Notes under the pieces: model-generated
What the model was told of the DNA's origin: nothing
Seen by the model: only the letters and a program-made list of their open reading frames with translations
Database searches by the model: none
Origin: Sitta carolinensis
Lineage: Eukaryota; Chordata; Aves; Passeriformes; Sittidae
Length of the DNA: 64,000 bases
Assembly: GCA_032173965.1 (NCBI GenBank)
Contig: CM063295.1
Coordinates: 620,001-684,000 of the forward strand
Direction: 5' to 3'
Part shown: positions 1-10,092 of the stretch, piece after piece
Layout of the letters: each line of letters begins with the position of its first letter
How positions within the stretch are numbered: position 1 is the stretch's first letter
Translations under genes and position numbers: made by a program

Positions 1-246
1 TGGAGTGACAGGACAAAGGTGAATGGCTTCTCACTGCCAGAGGGCAGGGATATTGGGAAGGATTGCTCCCTGTGAGGGTGGGCAGGCCCTGGCACAGGGT
101 GCCCAGAGCAGCTGTGGCTGCCCCTAGATGCCTGGCAGTGCCCAAGGCCAAGTTAGACATGGCTTGGACCAACTCGGGCTAGTGGAAGGTAGGACTGGAT
201 GAAGTTTAATGTCTGTTCCAACCCAAACCACTCCATGAATCTATGA
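1..246 (+). repeat. CR1 LINE 3' end
   Basis: 5'-truncated CR1, entering from the left edge: GGCAGGGATATTGGGAAGGA, then the TGGCACAGGGTGCCCAGAGC core, ending with the tail CCATGAATCTATGA at 246. It sits in the ANKFN1 intron after the exon at 387-553. Confidence 0.9.
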
Positions 247-386
247 AAGACCAGGCTGTCTGCCCACCAGCCACATCAGAGAACCTCCCTGGGGCCACCA
301 AGACGAGGGAACAGCCCTGGTGCAGATGCTGCTGCCTGTGTCCTGACAGGTCAGGGGCACTGTTGAGTCTGGCTCCCACCCCATAC

Positions 387-553
387 CTGGATGTAGTCCT
401 GAACCTGCTGGTGCCTCTGCTTGGCAGTAGAGAGCTCAGCATCAGAGAAAGCCTCCCTGAGGCTTTGCTGGGAGAGGAGCGACTCCAGCTCCAGCAGGGC
501 TGACACCTGGCAGTACTGCGTGATGAACTCCCGGTCATACGTGAAGAAGTGGA
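387..553 (-). CDS. ANKFN1: ANKFN1 exon: last coding exon in the window
   Basis: 167 bp exon, acceptor TTCTCCCAG, donor GTATGG at 386; phase 1 in, phase 0 out. Residues about 686-741: VHFFTYDREFITQYCQVSAL, LELESLLSQQSLREAFSDAE, then a helix LSTAKQRHQQVQDYIQ. The open donor shows that the coding sequence continues past the left edge of the window. Positions 1-386 contain intron and a CR1 tail but no further ANKFN1 coding sequence that I can see. Confidence 0.95.
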
Positions 554-814
554 CTGGGAGAAGAAACAAGAGGAGGGGGCATGAAAAACATGAGGTTCCA
601 TGCTGTGGATACCCTACAGGCTCCTCCCTATCACCCAAGATGAGGAGGCAACACTGTCCATTAGTTCACCTGGACAGTCCTCAGTACAACCCTCCATTCC
701 TCCTCCCCAGGGAGTGAGGAAATTCTAGCCATCTCACTGCCCAGCCCTGCTCTCAGGAGGCCTCAGAGGACAAGGGGACCAGCAGGGTTCAGTTTTGGCA
801 TTCGGTCTCCTCAC

Positions 815-983
815 CCAGCTCGAAGATCTGGAGCGGCAGTGTGAGGAAGCCAGAGCGAGGGGTGTAGGGGTTGTTCTGGCCTGGAGCAGTGCAGACATCG
901 TCTGACGGAGGCAGCAGCAGCAGGAAGGAGACCTGATCCCCAAAGTCCAGCACCTCTTGGCTATACAGACGGAAGTCTTTGGC
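815..983 (-). CDS. ANKFN1: ANKFN1 exon: AKDFRLYSQEVLDFG segment
   Basis: 169 bp exon, acceptor GTCTTCCTGTAG, donor GTGAGG at 814; phase 0 in, phase 1 out. Residues about 630-685: AKDFRLYSQEVLDFGDQVSF, LLLLPPSDDVCTAPGQNNPY, TPRSGFLTLPLQIFEL. Strongly conserved in the family. Confidence 0.95.
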
Positions 984-1730
984 CTACAGGAAGACAGTGC
1001 AGGTAACAGCTGCACTCATCACCTGGTGGGGCCTCTGCCCAGTCCTCATGCACAGAGCAGTCCTCAGGGACCACCTGCAGGCAGGGGACACTGCAGCTAC
1101 AGCATGCAACCAGAGGCTCCCTGCTTCTGGCATAATCTGCATAATCTTATCACTTATTCTCTAATTTTTCCTAAAAGTCTTGAAATTTCTGGTCAAAGCC
1201 ACCATGGCAGGGTGTCAAAAATGTGCCACCAGCGATGGCTCAGCGATGTGCAGGGAGGTGCCCTTCCAGCTGCCCAGCCAGAAACACATGCTTGTCATTG
1301 GGGCTGGCAGGTTGCTTCCCAGCAGATACTTGGCATGGTGGCAGAAGATTTCTCCCCACACAGTCTGGCTCCAGGGGCTGCAGCTCCAGCCCAGCACTGG
1401 CCAGGGACCAGCCTGCTTTGGAGGGGCAGAGCTGGGTGGGTCTTGTGCTTCCCAGGACCAAAACACTGACAGCAGTAACAAACTCAGATTTGCCATTGTC
1501 ACTTTGGGGGTACAGTGTGGGAAGGACAAACAGCTCCTGTGGACACTTGTCCCTGGGCAGGCAGACTCACCATTCAACTTCTGTTTGCACGGCACTCAAA
1601 TCTGGGTGCTCCATTCCCAAAAGGAGGGCCAGACATGCAGCTCCTCATCTGCTGCAACCACCAGCACAGCCTCTGGATGCTCACAGCCCCATCCCCTCCC
1701 TCTGCCCCAGACCTTGGCTCCGGCCTCTAC
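984..1730 (-). other. ANKFN1 intron
   Basis: 747 bp intron between the exons at 1731-1881 and 815-983. No repeat, RNA gene or recognised regulatory site seen. Confidence 0.8.
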
Positions 1731-1881
1731 CTCTTGCAATGGGATGTTCACCAGGGTCATCAGCTCCTTGATGGCCACTTGGAGTTCCTGAAACAAGGGG
1801 TTCTGGGGCCTGTCAGCCTCTGGCTCTGTGGGAACAGGCTCCTCTGCACTGGCCATCTTCTGCAGCCACTCCCACTCCTCC
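1731..1881 (-). CDS. ANKFN1: ANKFN1 exon: EEWEWLQKM segment
   Basis: 151 bp exon, acceptor CTCTGGCCTTCTGCAG, donor GTAGAG at 1730; needs phase 2 input and leaves in phase 0. Residues about 579-629: EEWEWLQKMASAEEPVPTEP, then ADRPQNPLFQELQVAIKELM and TLVNIPLQE. The acidic, proline-containing middle is likely a flexible loop between two helices. The preceding exon supplies the wrong phase unless one base is restored (see that exon). Confidence 0.92.
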
Positions 1882-2288
1882 CTGCAGAAGGCCAGAGAGG
1901 GAGGTGAGGGTGAGGGAAGGAGCAGTTCAGGTGGACATATACACAATTTCTCTGAGACCTGTGTTTGCTTGGCTGCTCCTCTCCCAGACAGTGCAGCAAC
2001 CCCAGAGACATGGGAGAAGTAGAAGTAGAGAGGGAATGTGGTTTGCTCTAGGCTGAATCAGAATCACAGAACATGCTGAGCTGGATGGGACCCACAAGGA
2101 TTGCCAAGTTCAGTCCTAACCCCACACAGGACACCCTAACAATCCCACCTAACAATCTCTGAGAGCACTGCATGGCAGTGGTAAGAGGGAACATTACGCT
2201 GCTGCTGAAGCAGGAGGTGATGGATGCTGTTAGCCTGGTGGGACTGAGCAGCCTGGCTGCCCTAGCTGAGCAGCCCTGCAAATCCCAC
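1882..2288 (-). other. ANKFN1 intron at the phase-mismatched junction
   Basis: 407 bp intron with a CR1 fragment in its middle (2055-2170). I looked for a microexon of 3n+1 bases that could mend the frame and saw no convincing one. Confidence 0.7.
2055..2170 (-). repeat. CR1 LINE fragment
   Basis: Begins GAATCACAGAACATGCTGAG and GACCCACAAGGATTGCCAAG, the reverse complement of a CR1 3' end of the subfamily with the CCCACAAGGAT block. Lies in the intron after the frame-broken exon. Confidence 0.75.
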
Positions 2289-2454
2289 CTGGAGATGTTG
2301 GGGTTGGACGAATCTTGACATGGCACAGGATGTTGGGGAGCTGCTCTGGCACCAGCACTCGGATCTGATCCACGGCACTGCACAGCTTCAAGTAGCCCAG
2401 GTAGAGGCCTGGGGAAAGGGCATGGCTGCTCCGCTGGTGATAAGTCAGCTTGTC
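2289..2454 (-). CDS. ANKFN1: ANKFN1 exon with GLYLGYLKLCS motif; frame break near its 3' end
   Basis: 166 bp exon, acceptor CTTTGTTCCCAG, donor GTGGGA at 2288. In frame 0 it encodes DKLTYHQRSSHALSPGLYLG, YLKLCSAVDQIRVLVPEQLP and NILCHVKIR (residues about 524-576). GLYLGYLKLCS is the most conserved motif of the family. After KIR the frame continues as PTPTSP and leaves one base, but the next exon needs two. Read one base later, the same DNA gives SNPNIS and a split Arg that joins perfectly to REEWEWLQ in the next exon. The simplest reading is loss of one base between 2309 and 2308 (CG|TCC). It may be an assembly or base-calling error, a real frameshift, or, less likely, an unseen microexon of 3n+1 bases in 1882-2288. 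Confidence 0.9.
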
Positions 2455-2742
2455 CTGGGAACAAAGGCACTGCTGGACTGAGCAAGTCCTTGCAGCAGGG
2501 ATCATGCTGATGTTGTAGCACAGCCAGTCCAGACGGAGAAGGGGAGCAGCACAGGAAGACAACCTGGTGCTGCCAGGGTGAATCTGGCACCAACTTGACA
2601 CCTCCCCTTGAACCAACAGGATTTTTGGAGGCTGCCTGGGCTCTGCTCCCCCTCTGCTGTGCCCTTTCCAGGCCAAGGGGGAGAACTGGTGTTTCCCAGG
2701 TGACCCCACTGCAATCCCTGCCCCACCAGCCCCAACACACAC

Positions 2743-2958
2743 CTGGACAGAGATGAGCAGCATGTCCAGAGCAGTGGGCTCCTCCGGGGAGGACACAGAC
2801 TTGCGGCTAGTCTGCAGCTTGCAGACAGGGACCCAGCGGACGCTCTCAAACGTCTGATTGGTCTTCACCTCCTTCAGGGTGACGATGAGGATGTTGCCCT
2901 GTTTGTCTTTGATGGGCTCAAAGAAGACCTGCCCCAGGTCCTGGATGCCAAGCAGCCC
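2743..2958 (-). CDS. ANKFN1: ANKFN1 exon: LGQVFFEPIKD segment
   Basis: 216 bp exon, the longest here; acceptor CCTGTCACACAG, donor GTGTGT at 2742; phase 0 on both sides. Residues about 452-523: GLLGIQDLGQVFFEPIKDKQ, then ILIVTLKEVKTNQTFESVRW, VPVCKLQTSRKSVSSPEEP and ALDMLLISVQ. SRKSVSSPEEP is a likely phosphorylatable loop. Confidence 0.95.
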
Positions 2959-3296
2959 CTGTGTGACAGGGTGGAAAGGTGGAGAAAGCAGAGGGTCAGG
3001 GGGCATCCCAGAGGCACGGTGGGTCTGGGCAGCTGGGATGTGCCTGCAGGAAACCAGTCTGCCCAGAAAAGCACCCTGATGGTCCCCAGCCCCTCTGCAT
3101 GAGACTGCCATGACACCTGGCACCTCACTGTACTAGACCTGAGTCCTGCCAGGGAGGATGAGGCAGGGACAGCCAGTCACGGCCAGCAGGTCCTGGGCTA
3201 ATCCCAGCGGTGGTACATCCTCATACTGCTTACAAGGGAGCTCAGCCCCCAGCATCCCACTTAAAGCGTTTGTTCCCCAGCCAGGCTGACCCTCAC

Positions 3297-3416
3297 CTGC
3301 ATCTGCGAGATGGCCAGCAGCATCTTGAAGCGCGTCTGCAGGATGCAGGAGCAGGAGGACTGGGACACGGGGACACATTGCCGCAGCCACAGGATTTCGT
3401 CCCACATACATGACAC
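3297..3416 (-). CDS. ANKFN1: ANKFN1 exon: VSCMWDEILWLRQ segment
   Basis: 120 bp exon, acceptor GGTGTGTGCAG (a rather purine-containing tract), donor GTGAGG at 3296; phase 0 on both sides. Residues about 412-451: VSCMWDEILWLRQCVPVSQS, then SCSCILQTRFKMLLAISQMQ. Five cysteines and two tryptophans in 40 residues. Confidence 0.94.
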
Positions 3417-4157
3417 CTGCACACACCAGAGTATCACTGCTGCTGCAGCTGGCTCGCACAAGGGGGTTTTGAGGAAATTGTTTGCCTCTCTGTGCTGGGT
3501 TAGGAATGTGCATGGGCATGCAGCACCTCTCAGCAGGGGTGAAAATAAACCCCTGTGCCAAGGCACTGAGATGCTTCCAGAGTCTGTACACAAGTGCAGC
3601 CCTGAGCCATGTCCACTCAGACATCCATCTTCATCTAGGACTGAAACTCTAAGTTTGAATACTAGTTGGCCAAGGTGGGGAGGGAGGAGAAAGCACTCTC
3701 CATCAGTAGATAAGGACCACCCAGTAAATTATTTTGGCCCTGACCTGCCCACATGCCCTTTCTCTAAGTCTGCTGACACTGGAGGAGCTGGCAGCAGCTC
3801 CCTGTGCATCCTACAGCAGAGGCAGAGGTGCCATGGCAGGATGCTGAGGGGAAGCAGTTCAACAGCCACTGACATCCCTGTGGAGAGGCAGTGCCCACCC
3901 ACCCTGGCACATACCCTGCCCAGTGTGGCACTGGTCTGTCACTCATCTCTGGGCTTTCAGGGGTTGGGGATGAAATGCCATTTTCCAGAAGTTTCCTGGT
4001 CCACACTGAACCCCAGCAAGCAGCACGTCCATGGGCTGCCTGCACTGCCAACCCCCAGTGCCCAGGCTGGAGGGGCAGCGGTGTTGCCTGATGCCTGCCT
4101 GGACCACCCTGGCACTCCTGGCCTTCTGCCTAAGCACAGGGTCCCTCGGCCACCCAC
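3417..4157 (-). other. ANKFN1 intron
   Basis: 741 bp intron. No repeat or other feature recognised. A long open frame on the plus strand (3310-4200) crosses exon and intron and has no coding character. Confidence 0.75.
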
Positions 4158-4290
4158 CTTGGTGAGCCAGAGGAAATCCTGCATGAGCAGGCAGGAATAG
4201 GTGTCATCAATCTCCACCACGGGGATCTGGTCCTCATGAGTAACCAGGATGTTGTCATCCTTGTAGAAGATGGCTGTCAGGTAGAGGCCG
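4158..4290 (-). CDS. ANKFN1: ANKFN1 exon: start of family-specific C-terminal region
   Basis: 133 bp exon, acceptor CCCCCTGCGCAG, donor GTGGGT at 4157; phase 2 in, phase 0 out. Residues about 367-411: RGLYLTAIFYKDDNILVTHE then DQIPVVEIDDTYS and LMQDFLWLTK. The mix of beta-type hydrophobic alternation and an acidic EIDD turn suggests a folded domain. I do not recognise it as a standard domain from sequence alone; a Ras-association domain has been described in the fly protein nearer its C terminus. Confidence 0.95.
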
Positions 4291-4815
4291 CTGCGCAGGG
4301 GGGAAGACAGACTTCAGTGCCACCCCCAGATGCCAGCTCCATCTACCAAAGGGTCTCTTTCCTGAGGGAAGAGGAGATGCCCTGCCCCAGATCTCTGCTT
4401 CTCTCCAACAGCCTGTGGCAGAGGAGGCTTGTGGATGGTATAGGAGCAGGAACAGGAACCAAACATGTCCCAGCAGATACCATGGTGCACGACCCTGCAG
4501 TACATGGGACAGAGATGGGCCAGACTGTGCAGGGGACACTCTGGGTCTGGACAAGGTAGGGTGCCAGGTGACCCTCAGGGGTGGTGCAGGGATCTGGGCA
4601 CCAGCACAGCTTGACCAGTCCAGATGGAGACACCAAGAGAACCTTTGATCTCTGGGCCGTGGGACTCATCTCCACTGACACCACCAGCTCACTCCTGGGC
4701 AGACCTGCTCTGAGCACCCCCAGCCCCCAGCATGCAGGCACAGCTCTCAGGGTGGGCAGCTCTGCAGCCCTGCTGGGACAGGGGCTCTCACCAACCCCAT
4801 GCACCAGCCTCTCAC
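4291..4815 (-). other. ANKFN1 intron
   Basis: 525 bp intron, unique sequence, nothing recognised. Confidence 0.75.
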
Positions 4816-4915
4816 CGCTTCAGTGTCTTGAGAAACTTGCTGCCAGGGTGGAAGAGGTGCTTGAGGCTCTTGGAGACTGAATGCTTTCTGCTCTGGGGCT
4901 GGTTCTTGCAGGGCT
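4816..4915 (-). CDS. ANKFN1: ANKFN1 exon: Ser/Lys-rich linker
   Basis: 100 bp exon, acceptor TCTGCTTCACAG, donor GTGAGA at 4815; phase 1 in, phase 2 out. Residues about 334-366: EPCKNQPQSRKHSVSKSLKH then LFHPGSKFLKTLK, ending in a split Arg codon. A strongly basic segment with SRKHS and SKS, possible phosphorylation targets, just before the family-specific globular region. Confidence 0.94.
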
Positions 4916-5153
4916 CTGTGAAGCAGAGACCAGAGGATGCTGCAGCAGGAGATGAAAAGCTGATGCCAACTGGTTGGGAAGGCTCTGCTGAGGTCTCCAC
5001 TGCCTGAGCTGTCTCCCTGCCCTCTGCTCATCCATGGCACAGACCTACTCCTGCACCACCCCAGCTCTGTGGATCACACCACAACCCTGGGGGACTCAGC
5101 TGCCCCTCCTTACCCCCCTGCCACCTCCCTGGAGCACTGTGCTGTGGGCTCAC

Positions 5154-5261
5154 CATGGCAGATGCAGTGCTGGTGGACGGTCTTCACCTGGCCCAGCAGC
5201 TGGTCCAGAGCCTCAGCCTGTCCCCTGCGCCGCGGCGCCCGGCCGTCGTACTCCCGCCAGT
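5154..5261 (-). CDS. ANKFN1: ANKFN1 exon: post-FN3 linker, WREYDG
   Basis: 108 bp exon, acceptor CTGTCCCCACAG, donor GTGAGC at 5153; phase 1 in and out. Residues about 298-333. Reads NWREYDGRAPRRRGQAEALD then QLLGQVKTVHQHCICH. The basic RAPRRRG segment and paired cysteines near the end are notable. Base composition is very GC-rich here (CGCCGCGGCGC in the plus strand at 5228-5238), as in many bird exons. Confidence 0.94.
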
Positions 5262-7006
5262 CTGTGGGGACAGACCAGCGCCACTGCCAGCACCCCTTGG
5301 CCCGGGGCAGGAGGGGCTCCCATCCCAAACCACAGCATGGCAGCAGTTGTGGGTGCTGGGCACCTCTGGGTGTGCTGGGAGATCCCCAGTTTTGTGCCAC
5401 TCCTCCCAGGAACACTCAGATCCGCATAGCACCCCATGGCCACCAGCCTCCCCACAGCGTGGCAGGGACACACCAGAGGGAAGGAACAAGGTTCTGTCTG
5501 TTGCTGCTGCACTTCAGTGGCCTTAAAAAATAAAATTCTTTCCAGTCGCTTTCCTCCAGGTCTTCCCCAGTTACTCCAGATGAGTGCTGGGAGCTGGGCT
5601 TACCTCGACAAACACATAAATAAACTCCCACCAGCTCCACCCGCTGTGGGATGGCAGCAGGAGCATGAGCAGGGCTGGGGACCTGCCGGCTCTTCTCCCT
5701 CAACTTTATATTAATTGCTTTAAAACACCCATGTCCTGCCCGCTGCTGTTTTCCATGGAAAGTTCAGCTCTGTTAACTTTGGCTAGAACTTGCCACTATT
5801 TTTAGTAGCTTTAAAAACACCCAGGGAGGTGCCTGACTATATTCTGCTGGGCCAGGGAGGGATCTCTACCGAAGGGAGAAATATTACCAGCAATAAAAAT
5901 AAATAAACCCCACTCCTGTCTGATTCACTTCAGCCACACTCAATTGATGCCACCTGGATCTTGGTCACAGGGAATGTGACCTGTGTGAGGTGGCAAATGA
6001 GCTTTAAAGTGGGTGCAAACATGACAGGGACAACATAAAGCCAGGGTAGTGGACTGCTGTGCCCTCACTATATGCATTCCTAGATGTGCAAATGGATTTT
6101 TGGTGATTTCAGTGCTCTATGGACCTGCAGACAAAGGTATGCATGCTGCTACACATCTCTGACCCATCACTGTTCACCTCCACCTGTTCCCAGTGCTCCC
6201 ACTGCTCCCAGGAGCAGCAGCCCTGCTCCCTGGGTGCGTGCAGCATGGTGGTACAGGATGTGCTTCCACGGCCTGATCCTTGGGACAAGCTCAGCCTCCC
6301 ATGGGGCTGCTCCTTACTCATTCACAGCACCAATCACACGGGATACCACACAGACACCTGTTTTAGGACTGGTGACAAGTGGCAGAAGCTATTCTGGAAC
6401 CTCCTCAGTGCTGAACTTCACCCTTTGGGCTGCTCCTTCCAGCTCAGTCCTCCTGGCCTTTTCTCCACCCAGCACCCCAGGCTGCCTTGTGTGACATTGG
6501 CTGGCTGTCTCCTGACACTTTTCCTGGGACCAGCATGGGGAGGAGTGCTGACAGCCCACAGCTGGTCTCTGTTGGGGCTCGTGACCCTGTACCTGCTGCA
6601 TGCCAGGAAATGCAGGTCCTTGGTCTGGGCTGGACAGGAGAGACCGTGTGGTGGCAGAGTGGGAGGCCACTGCCACCCAGCACCACTCTGAGTCCTGGCT
6701 CTTAGCCACCTCCTAGCTTCCTCCGTGGGATGAGCTGATCCAGGTGGCCTGAAATGGCTCAGCCTTTCCCAAGCGGCAAGGATAATTCAAGACTGAAAAA
6801 TCGCTATTTGGCAAAGCACCTGTTGGCTGGAGGCAGCATTCCAGACCCCAGGCACAGCCTCCCTGCCTGGCCTGAGACTCCAAATTCTCCCTTGGGTCTG
6901 CTCACTCCCATCGCAGCAGTGGGAGAGACCCCTGGGACAGGGAGCTGCCCTGTCCCCCCCCCGGCCCTGTGCTGGCTGTCATGGGAGTGCACCCGGGGGT
7001 ACTCAC
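5262..7006 (-). other. ANKFN1 intron with an AT-rich, possibly regulatory block
   Basis: 1745 bp intron. Most is GC-rich and featureless, but about 5690-5920 is clearly AT-rich (TTTATATTAATTGC, CAATAAAAATAAATAAA) and contains CTATTTTTAG at 5796-5805, a perfect MEF2-type site on paper. No CR1 similarity there, so it may be a conserved regulatory element. Confidence 0.5.
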
Positions 7007-7097
7007 TGGAAGGGATGGCGAATGGGGGCGTGGAGGCTTGCGGGGGACCCCAGCCCTTCATGTTGTAGGCAGACACCCGGACGTGGTACGCCGTGCC
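7007..7097 (-). CDS. ANKFN1: ANKFN1 exon: end of the FN3 domain
   Basis: 91 bp exon, acceptor CTCTCCTTGCAG, donor GTGAGT at 7006; phase 0 in, phase 1 out. Residues about 268-297: GTAYHVRVSAYNMKGWG, the Y-x-x-R-V-x-A-x-N core of FN3 strand F, then PPQASTPPFAIPS. The last codon is split (A|AC, Asn) with the exon at 5154-5261. Confidence 0.95.
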
Positions 7098-8563
7098 CTG
7101 CAAGGAGAGCAGCACACTCAGCACTGCCCCGCCTATCCTGGCTTGACAGGTGAGGCAAGGAGGAATCCCACTGCCCACTGCTCCAGTACACCATGAGTAG
7201 CACCCAACTGGGAGTCCACAGCCCGAGTCACTGGCTTTTACCTCCCCTCCTGTACAAAGTCCTTATTATGAGACACTAGAGAATCCCTGTGGCCCTGCTG
7301 GGTGTATTTGAGGCACACAGATGAAGGACTGGACATTGCAAATGCCCCTCACCAGAGATGCTCCAGCCTGAAAGACTCACTGCTTCTGTGGATTGGGTGC
7401 TGGCAATCCCCTGGGACATGTAAGGGTCCAGGCCCTGGAGACGGGGAGCTGGTCCACCACTGTCAAGGGCTTGTAGCACAGTGACAATGATTAAAGCCTC
7501 TGATTAAGCCCAGTTAAGCTGCCAGATGTTGCCAGGCCTTCAGGCACTTATGAAGGTGACAGGAGCCTGTGAAGCAGCTTTGAGTGTGATTGATGGGCTT
7601 GGAGCAGTTCCTTGCAGTGATGCTGCTCTGGGCTCTGCTCAAGCCCCTCCTGCCATGCTGAGGGCAGCTCCTGCCCTGACAGCACTGCTGGGCTTGGTAC
7701 TGCTGCTGTGCCTGAGCCCCTCTCACCTCACCAAGGGTGTTCTCTGCTCCTTGAATCAGTGCTCCCTGCTTGCCTGGCCCTGGTAAGGGTGACCCCATTT
7801 ATCCCAGCATCTGCCCATGTTCCCATCCTGATGTCCATCCCACCACAGTCCCCGCGTCCCTGGTGCTGGCTCAGGCATGGCTCTTGTGGTTCTCAGGAGA
7901 TAAAACAGTAGTGAGCCACAGTCCCAGCAGCCGTGACCTTGTCGAGCTCCTGAAGGTGGAGAAGGGTCTGGTCCCCCCTCTCAGTGACACTGGGGATGGG
8001 GTGAGGTGTTGGACCGTGCAGGTGGCAGAGGAATGAGCCACTGATTTATTGCTCAGGAAGAGCCTGGGTGGAGACGGTGGGGGGGGACAGAGGATAAATC
8101 AGGCATTGGGTGAATGGGCCATTTTGCCTGTCACTGTTGAGTCCCCAGGCACCCTGTCAGGGAAGTTCCCCACTGTCAGTGGCTGCAGCTGTGAGGGGAC
8201 AGACAGATGCTTCTCCCAGCTCCACGCTCTTGGCTCTGCCCAGGCTGTGCCCACAGCATGCAGCGTGGCACAATCCTATTGTTCTTGCTCAGAATGATCA
8301 CAGAAACAAGAATCATTAATGTTGGAAAAGGCGTCTAAGATCACTGAGTCCAACCACTGCCGAGGCCACCACTAAACCATGTCCCCAAGTACCAAATACA
8401 CATCTTTTGAACATTTCCAGGGATGATGACTCCACCACTGCCCTGTGCAGGCTGTGCCAGTGTCTGACCCCCTCCCCGTGGGCTGCACTATGGCCTGTGG
8501 CTTTTCCCAGCTGTGGGCTTTCCCTCCAGAGCCCTGCCTGCTGTGGGCACCCGTGGCACTCAC
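7098..8563 (-). other. ANKFN1 intron
   Basis: 1466 bp intron. Contains a minus-strand CR1 fragment at 8292-8480; the rest shows nothing recognisable. Confidence 0.75.
8292..8480 (-). repeat. CR1 LINE fragment
   Basis: Reverse-complement CR1 3' part: AATCATTAATGTTGGAAAAG, GAGTCCAACCACTGCCGAGG, CAGGGATGATGACTCCACCA. It ends within about 100 bp of the donor at 8563. Confidence 0.85.
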
Positions 8564-8661
8564 CGACACCAGTCCCTGGATGGTGAAGTGCAGGTCCTTC
8601 AGCTTGTCGATCACAGCTTCTCCCAGCAGTGGCGAGAAGGTGGGGGAGCAGCTCCACTCCA
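8564..8661 (-). CDS. ANKFN1: ANKFN1 exon: middle of the FN3 domain
   Basis: 98 bp exon, acceptor TCCTTGCAG, donor GTGAGT at 8563; phase 1 in, phase 0 out. Residues about 235-267: VEWSCSPTFSPLLGEAVIDK then LHFTIQGLVS. The YKVEW junction with the previous exon is the FN3 strand-C motif (Y-x-V-x-W type). A minus-strand CR1 fragment ends within about 100 bp of this donor. Confidence 0.94.
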
Positions 8662-9237
8662 CTGCAAGGAGAGAGACCCCAAGGGGCCATGAGGCCCTGA
8701 AGTGGGGACAGGCCACCAGGGCTGGAGCAGCATGTCACAGACAGCAGCTGCAGGGGGACTGCAGACAGCACAGGAGATGGAGGCAGTGGAGTGAAGGCAC
8801 AGTGGGGGGAAGGTTATGGGGGAGCTGCTGTCCTCACCAAGCGCTGTGGTTTCGAGCCACATAAGATGGGGTTGGCACCTTTAATTGGTGGCTTAGAAGT
8901 GGGGGATGGAAGAAATTATTCCAGAAGCCAAAAATATCTGGGTTAAGTGAGTGAGGGGTGCAGGACAACAAAGCCTTCCCAGTGTGCAGAATGAGGGGGC
9001 AGACAACAAGTGACACCCCAAGTTTTGCCTTGGTACAGGACGATGCTTGGTCTAGCTCAGAGCATTTGGATAGTGGCCAGACTGTTCAACAGCCCTGGCT
9101 TCTTCTGTGCTCCAGGCATAAAACTGGGCTTGGCAGCACTGCCCATGGCTCTGTTGTGTTGACATGGGGTGCAAGGGGTGCTAGGCACCTGCTGTGGCTG
9201 TGTGACCCTGCTCTGCTGCAGCGATCCCGGCCCTTAC
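8662..9237 (-). other. ANKFN1 intron inside the FN3 coding region
   Basis: 576 bp intron that splits the FN3 coding sequence. No repeat or other feature recognised. Confidence 0.75.
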
Positions 9238-9351
9238 CTTTGTACTTGGTGACAATGGCTGAGTTGACACTCTGGGGCTCCCAGAAGGTCACCTGCAATG
9301 AGGAGCTGCTGGCCACAGAGAGGTGGACGCTGCTGGGGGCATCTGGCACTC
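9238..9351 (-). CDS. ANKFN1: ANKFN1 exon: first part of the FN3 domain
   Basis: 114 bp exon, acceptor TGTCCCCAG, donor GTAAGG at 9237; phase 1 in and out. Residues about 197-234. Begins VPDAPSSVHLSV, the usual P-x-AP-x-x-V opening of an FN3 domain, then LQVTFWEPQS with the strand-B tryptophan, and ends NSAIVTKYK. The FN3 domain is completed by the next two exons. Confidence 0.95.
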
Positions 9352-9606
9352 CTGGGGACAGAGAGTGCAGGGACTGCTACAATGAGGACAGTCGATCTGA
9401 ACCTCCCCGTGTCCCTCCTGGGCCTCTCCCTGGCCCCAGGGACATATTCCCTGATGGAACAGGTTCTCCCCTTCATGCACCCATACTGCAAGTCCTGGCC
9501 ACAGGGTGCAGCGACCCTCTGATGGGTGTTGGTGCTGTGCAGAGCCCTGCTCCTTGCCCCGGAGCAGGGACAGCTCCCCAGCCCCAGCCCTCCTGTGGTC
9601 ACTCAC

Positions 9607-9801
9607 GGGCATGCTCAAACCCTGCCTTCATGCGCTTGTAAAGCCGGAACCGCCACTCCCAGGCCTTGAGCTGCTTCTCCTTGTTGGAGCAGTCAGCGTT
9701 GGGTGCCTCGTTCACCACCTGTGCCATCAGCTCGTTGACACGCTGCTCTGCCTCCCGCACCAGCGTGGAGAGGTGCAGCGAGCGGCTTTCCAGGCTCACA
9801 A
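9607..9801 (-). CDS. ANKFN1: ANKFN1 exon: helical linker between ankyrin and FN3
   Basis: 195 bp exon, acceptor CTCTCCCACAG, donor GTGAGT at 9606; phase 1 in and out. Residues about 132-196. Sequence SLESRSLHLSTLVREAEQRV followed by NELMAQVV and KEKQLKAWEWRFRLYKRM is charged and leucine-patterned, so a long helix or short coiled coil is likely. The segment is very strongly conserved in the family. It ends GFEHA with a split Arg codon completed by the next exon. Confidence 0.95.
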
Positions 9802-10092
9802 CTGTGGGAGAGTGGGCATGGCCATAGGGCCCAGGAAGAAAGGAAGGAGAAGGTGGTTAGAGCAAGCTCTGTCTCTGCTAACAATGAATCCCCACCCTGA
9901 GACTCCATCCTCCCCTCCATGTCCTGGTCCTGGGGTCGACTTAAGTGCACAGTTAAGCCCTGCTGCAGCCTGCATCAGTCTCCCAGAGCCTGGTGATTGC
10001 CTCCCCACCTGCATCCAATCCCTGTGGTGCCCCACTGCACCACGTTGGAGACCCAGGTGATGGGCACAGCAAAGCTGCTTGTCCCAACTCAC

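Noticed and set aside
1882..2288. Microexon to repair the ANKFN1 phase
   Set aside because: No AG...GT microexon of the right length and sense was visible, and the shifted reading of the exon itself already gives a family-like join.
3310..4200. 296-codon plus-strand frame opposite ANKFN1 exons
   Set aside because: Antisense to well-supported exons and introns; shadow frame.
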